Notes under the pieces: generated by a model
Database searches by the model: none
The model's input: only the letters and a program-made list of their open reading frames with translations
What the model was told of the DNA's origin: nothing
Translations under genes and position numbers: made by a program
Source: JAGMES01 sp023128035
Lineage (GTDB): Bacteria; Bacillota; Halanaerobiia; DY22613
Length of the DNA: 64,000 bases
Assembly (NCBI GenBank): GCA_030627905.1
Contig: DAOVRZ010000013.1
Location: 1-64,000 of the forward strand
Direction: 5' to 3'
Shown here: piece after piece, positions 17,238 to 25,237 of the stretch
How positions within the stretch are numbered: position 1 is the first letter of the stretch
How the letters are laid out: each line of letters starts with the position of its first letter

Positions 17238-17900
17238 ATGAATCATGTATTTAAAGGAGTAATTTTTGATCTAGATGGTGTATTAACAGATACTGCCGAA
17301 TATCATTACCAGGCGTGGAAAAGACTTGCAGAAAAATTGGGAATTTATTTTGATCGTAAGATAAATGAGAGATTAAAAGGAGTCTCAAGAAGGGATTCTT
17401 TAGATGTAATTCTTGAAAATTCTACTAAAACTTATACATTGGAAGAAAAAGTGAAACTAACAGATGAAAAAAACACAGATTATGTTGCATTAATTCAGAA
17501 TATGACTGCAGAGGAGCTTCTTCCAGGTGGAAAAGAGTTGTTAAAGTTTTTAAAACAAGAGGGATATAAGATTGCCTTGGCTTCAGCAAGTAAAAATGCT
17601 TTTACGGTGATTAAAAATCTTGATATTGAAGATTATTTCGATTATATTGTAGACGTTGCAAAAGTTAAGAAAGGAAAACCTGATCCAGAAATATTTCTGA
17701 CAGCAGCAATGGAAATTGGGTTAGATCCTAAGTTTTGTATTGGAGTTGAAGATGCTCAAGCAGGAATACAAGCAATTAACCAGGCTGGAATGTTTGCTGT
17801 TGGCGTAGGGGATAAAGATTCATTAAAAGGAGCAGATGTTGTAATTCAAAATCTTAATGATTTTCAATTGGAGGAGTATGAGTCTAAGGTAATGTTTTAG
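17238..17900 (+). CDS. pgmB: Beta-phosphoglucomutase
   Basis: This 220-residue HAD-superfamily phosphomutase converts beta-glucose 1-phosphate to glucose 6-phosphate. Motif I is FDLDGVLTDTAEYHYQAW, with the nucleophile and acid/base aspartates of beta-phosphoglucomutases. The cap loop KGVSRRDSLDVIL, motif II (LASASKNA), motif III Lys in KKGKPDPEIF and motif IV GVEDAQAGIQA are all present. It lies 11 bases before the GH65 phosphorylase that makes its substrate, a standard pairing for phosphorolytic disaccharide use. The ribosome binding site is GAAAGGAG. Confidence 0.95.
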   Translation: MNHVFKGVIFDLDGVLTDTAEYHYQAWKRLAEKLGIYFDRKINERLKGVSRRDSLDVILENSTKTYTLEEKVKLTDEKNTDYVALIQNMTAEELLPGGKELLKFLKQEGYKIALASASKNAFTVIKNLDIEDYFDYIVDVAKVKKGKPDPEIFLTAAMEIGLDPKFCIGVEDAQAGIQAINQAGMFAVGVGDKDSLKGADVVIQNLNDFQLEEYESKVMF

Positions 17901-17911
17901 GGGGAACTTAA

Positions 17912-20245
17912 ATGAGAAAATATCATCTTAATAAAAAATCTATCTATCCCTATGATGAATGGAGGATTATTGAAGAAGAATTTTCTCCAGAGTATAATCA
18001 TAGGAATGAAACTATTTTTGCTTTGGGTAATGGTTATCTTGGTTTGCGTGGAACCTTTGAAGAAGGATATAGTGGCGATCCTAAAACAACTACTTCAGGA
18101 ACTTATGTTAATGGAGTTTATGAATCGGAACCGATTATTTATGGTGAATGGGTTTTTGGAATGCCTGAAGTTGGTCAAACTCTGCTAAATTTGGCTGATT
18201 GGAAGATTATTTGTTTTAAAGTAGAAGATGAATGGTTTGATATGATGCAGGGCCAGCTAGAAAGCTACCACCGAGTACTAAATTTAAAAGAAGGCGTTCT
18301 AACTCGTTCTTTGAAATGGATAAGCCCAAAGGGTAGAAAGGTAGCTATCAAAGTTCAGCGATGTATTTCATTATCAGACCAACATAAGGCAGTAATTCGT
18401 TTTTCTGTAACTCCTCTTAACTTTTCAGGTCAACTCACCTTTTCCTCTGAGTTAAATGGGAATGTTGAAAATCAACATTATCTTAGAGAGCAAGCTTTAG
18501 AAGTCGAAGAGGTAAATGTAGAGACAGATTTTGGTTATTTGCTTCAGGAGACGAAGGGATCGAAAATCTCCGTAGCTTATGCTATAGCTCACGAGATAAC
18601 TAGTTCAGATGAGAATTTTTCATGTGAGTGTTCTCAAGAAAAAAGTACTAATGACCTTGCTTATAAATTCACTTGGGATGGAAAAGAAGGGGACGATTAT
18701 CATTTAGATAAATATATTAGTGTTTATACAAGTTTGGAGTGTTCGAAAGATCAGCTTAAAGATATTGTACTCACTGAAGTTAAAGAAACAAAAACGATGG
18801 GATTTACCAGTTTAATTCAAAGACAATCAGAGTTTTTAGCAAAATACTGGGATGAGGTAGATGTAAAGATTGGTGGAGATGTTGCTCTTCAACAAGGAGT
18901 TCGGTTTAATGCATTCCATTTACTTCAGTCGTGTGGACGTAATGGTAAAACCAGTATTGGAGCTAAAGGAATAACTGGTGAATTTTATGAGGGACATTAT
19001 TTTTGGGATACAGAAGTTTATATAAACCCATTTTTCTTATATAGTAAGCCAAAATATGTAAAAAATCTTTTGCTTTATCGGTATAGAATTTTGGATGCTG
19101 CTAGGAAACGCGCAAAATTATTGGGATATAATGGTGCTCTATATGCATGGCGAACGATTAATGGTCATGAAGCTTCTGCGTTATTTGAAGGTTCAACTGC
19201 TCAATATCATATAAATGCAGCAATTGTATACGGTGTATATAAATATTTGGAAGCTACTGATGATTTTGATTTTCTGATTAATCATGGTGCAGAGATTATT
19301 TTTGAAACTTCTCGCTTGTGGGCAGACTTAGGTGGATTTATACCACTCAAAAATAATAAATTCTGCATTAACGAGGTTTGTGGGCCAGATGAATATAAAG
19401 CTGGGGTAAACAATAATTGTTATACTAACTATATGGCAAAAATGAATCTTGAACTTGGAGTTAATATCTCCAAAATTATGAGAGATGAATATCCTGAAGA
19501 ATATCAGAAATTAACAACAAAAATTCAACTTAAAGAAGAAGAGATTGAATATTGGAATCGTTGTGCAAGAGAGATGTATTTACCTTTTAATGAGGAGTTA
19601 GGAGTTCATCCTCAGGATGATTCTTTCTTATACAAAGAGGATATTGATATTGATTTTTTGTCAGAAGAACAGATTCCATTGTTACGTAATTGGCATCCAC
19701 TGAATATTTGGCGATATCAGGTTTGCAAACAAGCAGATGTGGTATTACTGATGTTCCTATTAGGAGATTTATTTGACCTTAAAGTTAAAAAGGCTAATTA
19801 TGATTATTATGAGCCGCGAACGACTCATGATTCTTCACTTTCATCTTGCATATTTAGTATTGTTGCATCAGAGATTGGGTATCGTGATGATGCTTATAGA
19901 TATTTTATGCAGACAGCTAGACTCGATTTGGATGACTACAATAATAATGCTCATGAAGGAATTCATTCAGCTTGTATGGCTGGTTCCTGGCTCTGTGTAA
20001 CTCATGGTTTTGCTGGTATGCGGGTGTATAATGGGGTATTGAAATTCAATCCTTATTTGCCACAAGGTTGGAGTGATTATCAATTCAAAATTCAGTTCAG
20101 GAAGCATAAGTTGAAGGTTTATGTTAATGACACTGGAGTTAGTTATACTCTTGAAACTGGCGAAAACTTTAATTTTTATCATGGTGATGAAAAAATTTCA
20201 ATCAATAAAGGTGATTCTATAAAAATTAATTTTAATTGTTGTTAA
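17912..20245 (+). CDS. GH65 disaccharide phosphorylase
   Basis: This 777-residue glycoside hydrolase family 65 enzyme cleaves an alpha-linked glucose disaccharide with phosphate to beta-glucose 1-phosphate plus glucose. The general acid is E494 in NEVCGPDEYKAG. GHYFWDTEVYINPFF and RTINGHEASALFEG, then AQYHINAAIVYG, form the substrate pocket. The AQYHINA string is closer to kojibiose or nigerose phosphorylases as I remember them than to Lactobacillus maltose phosphorylase, whose equivalent region differs. The specific linkage is therefore uncertain. The operon with beta-phosphoglucomutase and an ABC importer fits any of these. The ribosome binding site is AGGGGG. Confidence 0.9.
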   Translation: MRKYHLNKKSIYPYDEWRIIEEEFSPEYNHRNETIFALGNGYLGLRGTFEEGYSGDPKTTTSGTYVNGVYESEPIIYGEWVFGMPEVGQTLLNLADWKIICFKVEDEWFDMMQGQLESYHRVLNLKEGVLTRSLKWISPKGRKVAIKVQRCISLSDQHKAVIRFSVTPLNFSGQLTFSSELNGNVENQHYLREQALEVEEVNVETDFGYLLQETKGSKISVAYAIAHEITSSDENFSCECSQEKSTNDLAYKFTWDGKEGDDYHLDKYISVYTSLECSKDQLKDIVLTEVKETKTMGFTSLIQRQSEFLAKYWDEVDVKIGGDVALQQGVRFNAFHLLQSCGRNGKTSIGAKGITGEFYEGHYFWDTEVYINPFFLYSKPKYVKNLLLYRYRILDAARKRAKLLGYNGALYAWRTINGHEASALFEGSTAQYHINAAIVYGVYKYLEATDDFDFLINHGAEIIFETSRLWADLGGFIPLKNNKFCINEVCGPDEYKAGVNNNCYTNYMAKMNLELGVNISKIMRDEYPEEYQKLTTKIQLKEEEIEYWNRCAREMYLPFNEELGVHPQDDSFLYKEDIDIDFLSEEQIPLLRNWHPLNIWRYQVCKQADVVLLMFLLGDLFDLKVKKANYDYYEPRTTHDSSLSSCIFSIVASEIGYRDDAYRYFMQTARLDLDDYNNNAHEGIHSACMAGSWLCVTHGFAGMRVYNGVLKFNPYLPQGWSDYQFKIQFRKHKLKVYVNDTGVSYTLETGENFNFYHGDEKISINKGDSIKINFNCC

Positions 20246-20252
20246 TCTAATC

Positions 20253-20296
20253 ATAAATAAAAGTTCATAGTTGATCAACTATGAACTTTTATTTAT
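20253..20296. terminator. Perfect palindromic terminator after the sugar operon
   Basis: The 22-base arms 20253-20274 and 20275-20296 form a perfect palindrome with no unpaired loop (centre TTGATCAA), flanked by A-rich and T-rich sides. It can terminate from either direction. Confidence 0.75.
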
Positions 20297-20442
20297 TTAT
20301 TTTAACTTAAAAAACTAATGCAAACACTTTTTCTAAGAATCAAAATGTAACAATGTTGAGTATTTTATGAATGAAAATGCTATCTCTTGAATATAGTCCT
20401 CTTAAAATAGCAGGAAATTAGTACCAGGTAATAGATTTTTAG

Positions 20443-20471
20443 TTGAATATCCCTCAGTTATCAGTTATAAT
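20443..20471 (+). promoter_or_regulatory. Promoter of the acyl-CoA dehydrogenase operon
   Basis: TTGAAT (20443-20448) and TATAAT (20466-20471) with 17-base spacing; the start codon is 45 bases further. Confidence 0.65.
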
Positions 20472-20515
20472 AAACATATCGGCTTAAAACTGTGAATAAT
20501 GTAAAGGAGTGAAAA

Positions 20516-21661
20516 ATGAGTATGGATTATTTTTTGACAGAAAAGCAGCAAATCATACGTGATTTATCTCGGCGAATTGCTGAAGAAAAGATGACTCCTA
20601 TCGTTAAAGAATATGATGAATCAGGTGAATTCCCATGGGAAATTATGAAAATCTTAGCTAAATCAGATCTTTTCCGCGTTTTTATTCCAGAAGAGTATGG
20701 TGGACTGGGCGGTGGAATATTTGAGATGGCTTTGGTTGTTGAAGAACTCAGTAAAGTTTGTTCCGGTATTGCTTTAGGTTATGCAGCTACCGGATTAGGT
20801 TCAATGCCAATATTACTTTTCGGTAATGAAGAACAAAAACTAAAATATATGAGTCAGGTTGCTAATGGAACCATTGCTGCTTTTGCATTAACTGAAGCAG
20901 AAGCTGGAAGTGATGCTAGTAATCAGAAAACTACTGCAGTTAAAGATGGCGATTATTATATTTTAAATGGTGTTAAGCAATGGATTACTAATGGTGGAGA
21001 AGCAGATATTAATACTGTGGTTGCCATGACAGATAAAAATAGGGGTGTACGTGGTGCAACTGCTTTTATTGTTGAAAAAGGAACTCCAGGATTTAGTTTT
21101 GGTAAAAAAGAGGACAAGATGGGTATTCGGGCATCAACAACCCGTGAATTGATCTTCGAAGATGTTCGAGTTCATAAGAGTCAAATGCTTGGTAGAAAAG
21201 GTATGGGTTATATTGTCGCCTTGAAGACTTTAGATCGTACCCGTCCTGGTGTAGGTGCTCAGGCTGTTGGTATTGCTCAAGGAGCATTAAATGCATGCTT
21301 AAAGTATTCTAGAGAACGTGAACAGTTCGGTCAACCGATTGCCAATTTCCAAGTGATTCAACATATGTTAGCTGATATGGCAACTCAGACAGAAGCTGCT
21401 AGATCTTTAGTTTATGCTACAGCTAGAATGATTGATTCTGGTGCTACTGATATTAGTCGTGAATCAGCTATGTGTAAATATTTTTCAGGTGATGTTGCAA
21501 TGAAAGTTACCACTGACGCAGTTCAAATCTTTGGTGGTTATGGTTATATGAAAGAATATCCTGTTGAAAAAATGATGCGTGATGCAAAAATTACCCAGAT
21601 CTATGAAGGCACAAATCAGATTCAACGTAATGTTGTTGCCTCAACACTATGGAAGAAATGA
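20516..21661 (+). CDS. Short-chain acyl-CoA dehydrogenase (butyryl-CoA type)
   Basis: This 381-residue FAD enzyme has the standard length and motifs of short-chain acyl-CoA dehydrogenases: AFALTEAEAGSDAS near residues 120-133, WITNGGEADI around 155-164, and the catalytic base Glu in the C-terminal IYEGTNQIQRN. It reduces crotonyl-CoA to butyryl-CoA or oxidises short acyl-CoAs. It is followed at 15 bases by etfB and etfA, so electrons pass through the electron-transfer flavoprotein. Crotonase and thiolase genes are absent here, so a full butyrate operon is not encoded in this window. The ATG has an AAAGGAG site. Confidence 0.93.
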   Translation: MSMDYFLTEKQQIIRDLSRRIAEEKMTPIVKEYDESGEFPWEIMKILAKSDLFRVFIPEEYGGLGGGIFEMALVVEELSKVCSGIALGYAATGLGSMPILLFGNEEQKLKYMSQVANGTIAAFALTEAEAGSDASNQKTTAVKDGDYYILNGVKQWITNGGEADINTVVAMTDKNRGVRGATAFIVEKGTPGFSFGKKEDKMGIRASTTRELIFEDVRVHKSQMLGRKGMGYIVALKTLDRTRPGVGAQAVGIAQGALNACLKYSREREQFGQPIANFQVIQHMLADMATQTEAARSLVYATARMIDSGATDISRESAMCKYFSGDVAMKVTTDAVQIFGGYGYMKEYPVEKMMRDAKITQIYEGTNQIQRNVVASTLWKK

Positions 21662-21676
21662 TAGGAGGGATCAAAG

Positions 21677-22462
21677 ATGAAGATAGTTGTATGTATAAAA
21701 CAGGTTCCTGATACTACTGATGTGAAGATTAATAAAGAGACTAATACCTTGATTCGTGAAGGGGTAAAAAGTGTTATTAATCCTTTTGATTTTTATGCTA
21801 TTGAAGAAGGTTTAGCTTTGAAAGAGGCTCATGGAGGTAATGTAATTGTTATAAGTATGGGTCCTCCGCAAGTGAGTGAATCATTAAAAGAAGCGATTTC
21901 TTTAGGTGTTGATGATGTAATTCTTATTAGTGATAGGGCTTTTGCAGGAGCTGATTCTTTAGCTACTTCTTATGCCTTAACTAAAGCTATAGAAAAGATC
22001 GGTGATGTTGATTTAATCCTTTGTGGTAAACAGGCGATTGATGGAGATACTGCACAAGTTGGCCCTGGTATTGCTGAACATTTAGATATTCCTCATACCA
22101 CTTATGTTAAAGCTGTAACAGAAGTTACTGATAATACTATTAAAGTTCATAGTATGATTGAAGGTGGTTATGAAGAGGTTGAGATGGATCTGCCTGCATT
22201 GTTGACTGTGGTAAAGGAGATTAATGAACCTCGTATGCCATCTGTTCGCGGAATTCTAAGGTCACGTCATATGGAAGTTCCAGTATGGACTGTTAATGAT
22301 CTGGATGTAGATGAAAATAAAATCGGCTTGAAGGGTTCACCAACCCAGGTTGTCACTATTGCTACTCCAGAAATCAATACAAATGGTCAAATCTTTACAG
22401 GTAAAGCTGAAAAACAGGTGGCAAATCTATTCAAAGCACTGCGTGAGCAGCAAGTCATCTAA
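21677..22462 (+). CDS. etfB: Electron-transfer flavoprotein beta subunit
   Basis: This is a 261-residue EtfB with the family N-terminus MKIVVCIKQVPDT and the signature region DGDTAQVGPGIAEHLDIPHTTY (near 125-146), which includes the segment that in bifurcating EtfB contacts the beta-FAD. It lies between the acyl-CoA dehydrogenase and etfA with 14- to 15-base gaps, each with a GGAGG site. Together they form the electron carrier for the dehydrogenase. Whether this Etf bifurcates electrons to ferredoxin cannot be decided by eye. Confidence 0.94.
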   Translation: MKIVVCIKQVPDTTDVKINKETNTLIREGVKSVINPFDFYAIEEGLALKEAHGGNVIVISMGPPQVSESLKEAISLGVDDVILISDRAFAGADSLATSYALTKAIEKIGDVDLILCGKQAIDGDTAQVGPGIAEHLDIPHTTYVKAVTEVTDNTIKVHSMIEGGYEEVEMDLPALLTVVKEINEPRMPSVRGILRSRHMEVPVWTVNDLDVDENKIGLKGSPTQVVTIATPEINTNGQIFTGKAEKQVANLFKALREQQVI

Positions 22463-22476
22463 TAGGAGGTGAAATA

Positions 22477-23691
22477 ATGAGTATTCAAATTACCGATGCA
22501 TGTGTTGGGTGTGGAATCTGTGTAAAAAATTGTCCCTTTGGGGCTATTGAGATGCAAGATAATAAAGCTGTAATTTTAGATCAATGTACTCTTTGTGGTT
22601 CATGTGAAAGTGTTTGCCCTGTGCAAGCTATTGAGATTGATCGGGTAAAGAAATCTGGGGTTAACTTAAGCGAATATAAAGATGTATGGGTTTTTGGCGA
22701 ACAACGCGATGGCAATTTAAATTCTGTTGTGTATGAACTTTTAGGAGAAGGTCGTAAACTGGCAGATAAATTAGGTGAAAATTTGTGTGTGGCTTTAATT
22801 GGTAATCAACTTAACGAGCAAGCTGAAGATCTGACTCATTATGGCGTTGATAGGGTTTATCTGGTAGATGAAACTAATCTGGCTGTTTATAATGATGAAT
22901 CTTATTCAGCTGTTATGACTGAATTGATTGAGAGCTATAAACCTTCTATTATTCTATTAGGTGCTACTGCTATTGGTCGTTCTGTAGGCCCACGGGTAGC
23001 CGCTAGAGTTGAAACTGGTCTAACTGCTGATTGTACTAGCTTAGATATAGATAGTGAAAAACGTAACCTTTTACAGACAAGACCTGCTTTTGGTGGTAAT
23101 ATCATGGCAACTATCGTCTGTGAAAATAATCGTCCACAGATGTCTACTGTTCGTCCTAAGGTGATGCAACCTGCAGAACGGAGCTCTGTAGGAAATGGAG
23201 AGATAACAATACATGCTTTTGATGTGAGTAAACTGACTTTAAGAACTCGTGTCTTGAAGGTTGTAGAAGAATTAACTGAGATGGTTAAAATTGAAGAAGC
23301 AGAGATCATCGTTTCTGGTGGACGGGGCGTTGGTTCAAAAGAAAACTTTAAATTAATTGAAGAGTTAGCACAAGTTTTAGACGGTGCTGTAGGTGCTTCA
23401 AGAGCATCAGTTGACAATGGTTGGGTACCTTATGCTCATCAGGTAGGTCAGACTGGTAAAACTGTTTGTCCAAGGATTTATATTGCTTGTGGAATCTCAG
23501 GTGCAGTTCAGCATCTTGTAGGTATGAAATCATCTGATCTAATTATTGCAATTAATAAAGATCCAAATGCTACAATTTTTAGTGTAGCTAATTATGGTTT
23601 GGTGGGAGATTTAAATCAGATAATACCAGCTATGATAAAGGAATTGAAACAAGGTGGGTCTTTGGAAGCTGCGGTTTCATGTGAGAAATAA
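22477..23691 (+). CDS. etfA: EtfA with an N-terminal 2x[4Fe-4S] ferredoxin domain
   Basis: This 404-residue alpha subunit is longer than a plain EtfA (about 330). Residues 1-55 are a ferredoxin-like domain with two Cys-x2-Cys-x2-Cys-x3-Cys-Pro clusters (CVGCGICVKNCP and CTLCGSCESVCP). The rest is standard EtfA with the FAD-binding C-terminal motif SGRGVGSKENF (written here GGRGVGSKENF), GQTGKTVCPRIYIACGISG and AINKDPNATIF. The fused ferredoxin suggests direct electron exchange with ferredoxin or another iron-sulfur partner. It ends the three-gene operon, followed by a bidirectional terminator. Confidence 0.94.
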   Translation: MSIQITDACVGCGICVKNCPFGAIEMQDNKAVILDQCTLCGSCESVCPVQAIEIDRVKKSGVNLSEYKDVWVFGEQRDGNLNSVVYELLGEGRKLADKLGENLCVALIGNQLNEQAEDLTHYGVDRVYLVDETNLAVYNDESYSAVMTELIESYKPSIILLGATAIGRSVGPRVAARVETGLTADCTSLDIDSEKRNLLQTRPAFGGNIMATIVCENNRPQMSTVRPKVMQPAERSSVGNGEITIHAFDVSKLTLRTRVLKVVEELTEMVKIEEAEIIVSGGRGVGSKENFKLIEELAQVLDGAVGASRASVDNGWVPYAHQVGQTGKTVCPRIYIACGISGAVQHLVGMKSSDLIIAINKDPNATIFSVANYGLVGDLNQIIPAMIKELKQGGSLEAAVSCEK

Positions 23692-23733
23692 ATAATCTTG
23701 AATGGTTTAGATATTACAAAGAAGATAAAACAA

Positions 23734-23775
23734 AAAGACCTTGATAGGAGTATAAATACTACTTTCAAGGTCTTT
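23734..23775. terminator. Bidirectional terminator between etfA and the radical-SAM pseudogene
   Basis: AAAGACCTTGA (23734-23744) pairs with TCAAGGTCTTT (23765-23775) with A-run and T-run flanks, so it serves the converging transcripts on both strands. Confidence 0.75.
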
Positions 23776-23779
23776 CATC

Positions 23780-24920
23780 TTAGTTTCCAGCATCAAGATC
23801 AAATACTTTTTTAGGTAGATCACAAAAATAATCCTTACCTTCGGATATGATTTTATATAAACAATGGGTTAAATTACCATCAGGGAGAAGGTTATGCATT
23901 GATCCACCTTTACAAAAGATCCATTGATCACAATCAATACAGTCACCTTTTTTGCGGAAGTCTAAGTTTCGGAATATTTCAAATTTATTGTCCCATACAT
24001 CTTTGATTCGGTCCGTTCTTACATTTCCCTGAACATTAATGCTACGTTCTATATTACAACATCCTCCGATGCTACCATCACACAAAATTCCCATTACAGC
24101 GATACCTGATAAACATTTCCAGATATAGTCTCTAACCTGACCTTCGTAATCAAATCCCAACCAATCGCCACACCCTAAAACCATCTGAACTTTTTTATTA
24201 TTTAAATGTTCATTTTTTATGAAATTAAGCATTTTCTTATATTGATCTGGAGTTAATAATAATTCTTTATGTTCGTAAGCTCTTCCGATTGGGATCATGG
24301 AAGCAACTCTCCATTGATATGGTTGTAATTCTTCAATTACCTGTTTGACTTGTTCCATCTCATTGATGTTATGTTGAGAGAATACAGTATTTATGGTAAC
24401 GTTAATCTTTGGATTATCATTTAATCTTTTAACTAAACCACAAACATCTCTAAAAGATCCAGATACCCCCCCGAAACTTATCGTGGGTGGATTCAATTCC
24501 ATCAATATCTGTACCAATCGCTCGCACTCCAGCATCAACTAATTCTGGAATGAGATCTGGGTTTTTAGCTAGAATTGCGCCATTTGTCTGTATACCAAAA
24601 TTTTTAAAACCGAGTTCTTGTGCTCCTCTTAGTACTTCGATAATATCAGAACGAAGAAGTGGTTCACCACCAGTCATTCCAATAACGATATTTTTATAAT
24701 AATCAAAATCTCTGGCAATCTGTTCAAGTACTGCCAGCATTTCAGAACTAGTTAATTCAACATCTTTATTATATGTTTCTTTTGGGGAGCCACAATGAAC
24801 ACAATTATAATTACAGGCACGTGTTACTTCCCATTGAATAATTCTTAACGTTTGCTTTTTTCGCCATTGATCAATTCTATCTGACCAATCTTTCCAATCA
24901 GCTTAAGTAACCTTTGACAT
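23780..24920 (-). pseudogene. Radical SAM/SPASM peptide maturase, two lesions (locus 1)
   Basis: Read from ATG at 24920, the gene spans 1141 bases, which is 380 codons plus one extra base. A TAA stands at codon 6 (24903-24905), after MSKVT. The frame then continues with the radical SAM motif CNYNCVHC, IGMTGGEPLLRSDI, and a SPASM-type C-terminus (Cys residues in the GCCNIE, GDCIDCDQWIFC and THCLYK segments). At 24466-24472 the coding strand has seven G residues; removing one restores a continuous frame from KFRG into VSGSFRDVCG. It would install a carbon-centred crosslink in the adjacent 32-residue peptide. The lesions could be real decay, G-tract phase variation, or, for the tract, a read error. 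Confidence 0.85.
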
Positions 24921-24963
24921 AGAGTTGTCCTCCTTTGTAAACCTATTTATTTTAAGGATATAT

Positions 24964-25001
24964 AAGAATAACTCACCAGGATAACCGGGTGAGTTATTCT
25001 T
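24964..25001 (-). terminator. Attenuator hairpin between peptide and maturase (locus 1)
   Basis: The 14-bp arms AAGAATAACTCACC (24964-24977) and GGTGAGTTATTCTT (24988-25001) form a strong stem between the peptide gene and the radical-SAM gene. It would let the peptide be transcribed in excess over its maturase. Confidence 0.7.
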
Positions 25002-25020
25002 TTTGATTAATATACGATTC

Positions 25021-25119
25021 TTATTCTGTTCTAGGATCAATAAATCTACCAAAGACCATGTACCAAGTTGGATGAATGTCATCAACAGGTTCTCTCAATA
25101 AATCATAAACTCTAGTCAT
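25021..25119 (-). CDS. Precursor peptide of radical-SAM locus 1, 32 aa
   Basis: This short gene encodes 32 residues: a leader-like MTRVYDLLREPVDD and a C-terminal part IHPTWYMVFGRFIDPRTE rich in aromatic residues and without cysteine. The ATG follows AGAGGTGTG, a fair ribosome binding site, and a promoter lies just upstream. An attenuator hairpin and the radical-SAM/SPASM gene follow on the same strand, the usual layout for ribosomally made, enzyme-modified peptides. Without Cys, a carbon-carbon or carbon-nitrogen link at Trp, Tyr, Phe or Arg is more likely than a thioether. I do not recognise a named precursor family. Its maturase is broken in this sequence, so the product may no longer be made. 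Confidence 0.65.
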   Translation of the reverse strand: MTRVYDLLREPVDDIHPTWYMVFGRFIDPRTE

Positions 25120-25159
25120 TTGCACACACCTCTTTTTTTGCAAAAATTAGTAAATCTTA

Positions 25160-25218
25160 TCACTTTTTTATAGTAATTTTCAAATGATAGTGATATAATC
25201 GAACAAGTTTTCTTGTTC
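25160..25218. promoter_or_regulatory. Divergent promoters and operator of locus 1 and the oxidoreductase
   Basis: On the plus strand an extended -10 (TGATATAAT, TATAAT at 25194-25199) precedes the inverted repeat GAACAAG-TTTT-CTTGTTC (25201-25218), which covers the transcription start and looks like a repressor operator or leader hairpin. On the minus strand TTGAAA, 18 bases, then TAAGAT (about 25160-25189) would drive the peptide gene. Both units may share one regulator. Confidence 0.55.
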
Positions 25219-25237
25219 ATTGAAAGAAGGTGTAAAA

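Noticed and set aside
22935..23417. Minus-strand 160-codon frame inside etfA
   Set aside because: It is antisense to the strongly conserved EtfA domain and no start site or motif supports it.
25201..25218. GAACAAG...CTTGTTC as a LexA box
   Set aside because: The half sites GAAC and GTTC are ten bases apart instead of four, so it does not fit LexA. It is kept only as an unidentified operator or hairpin.
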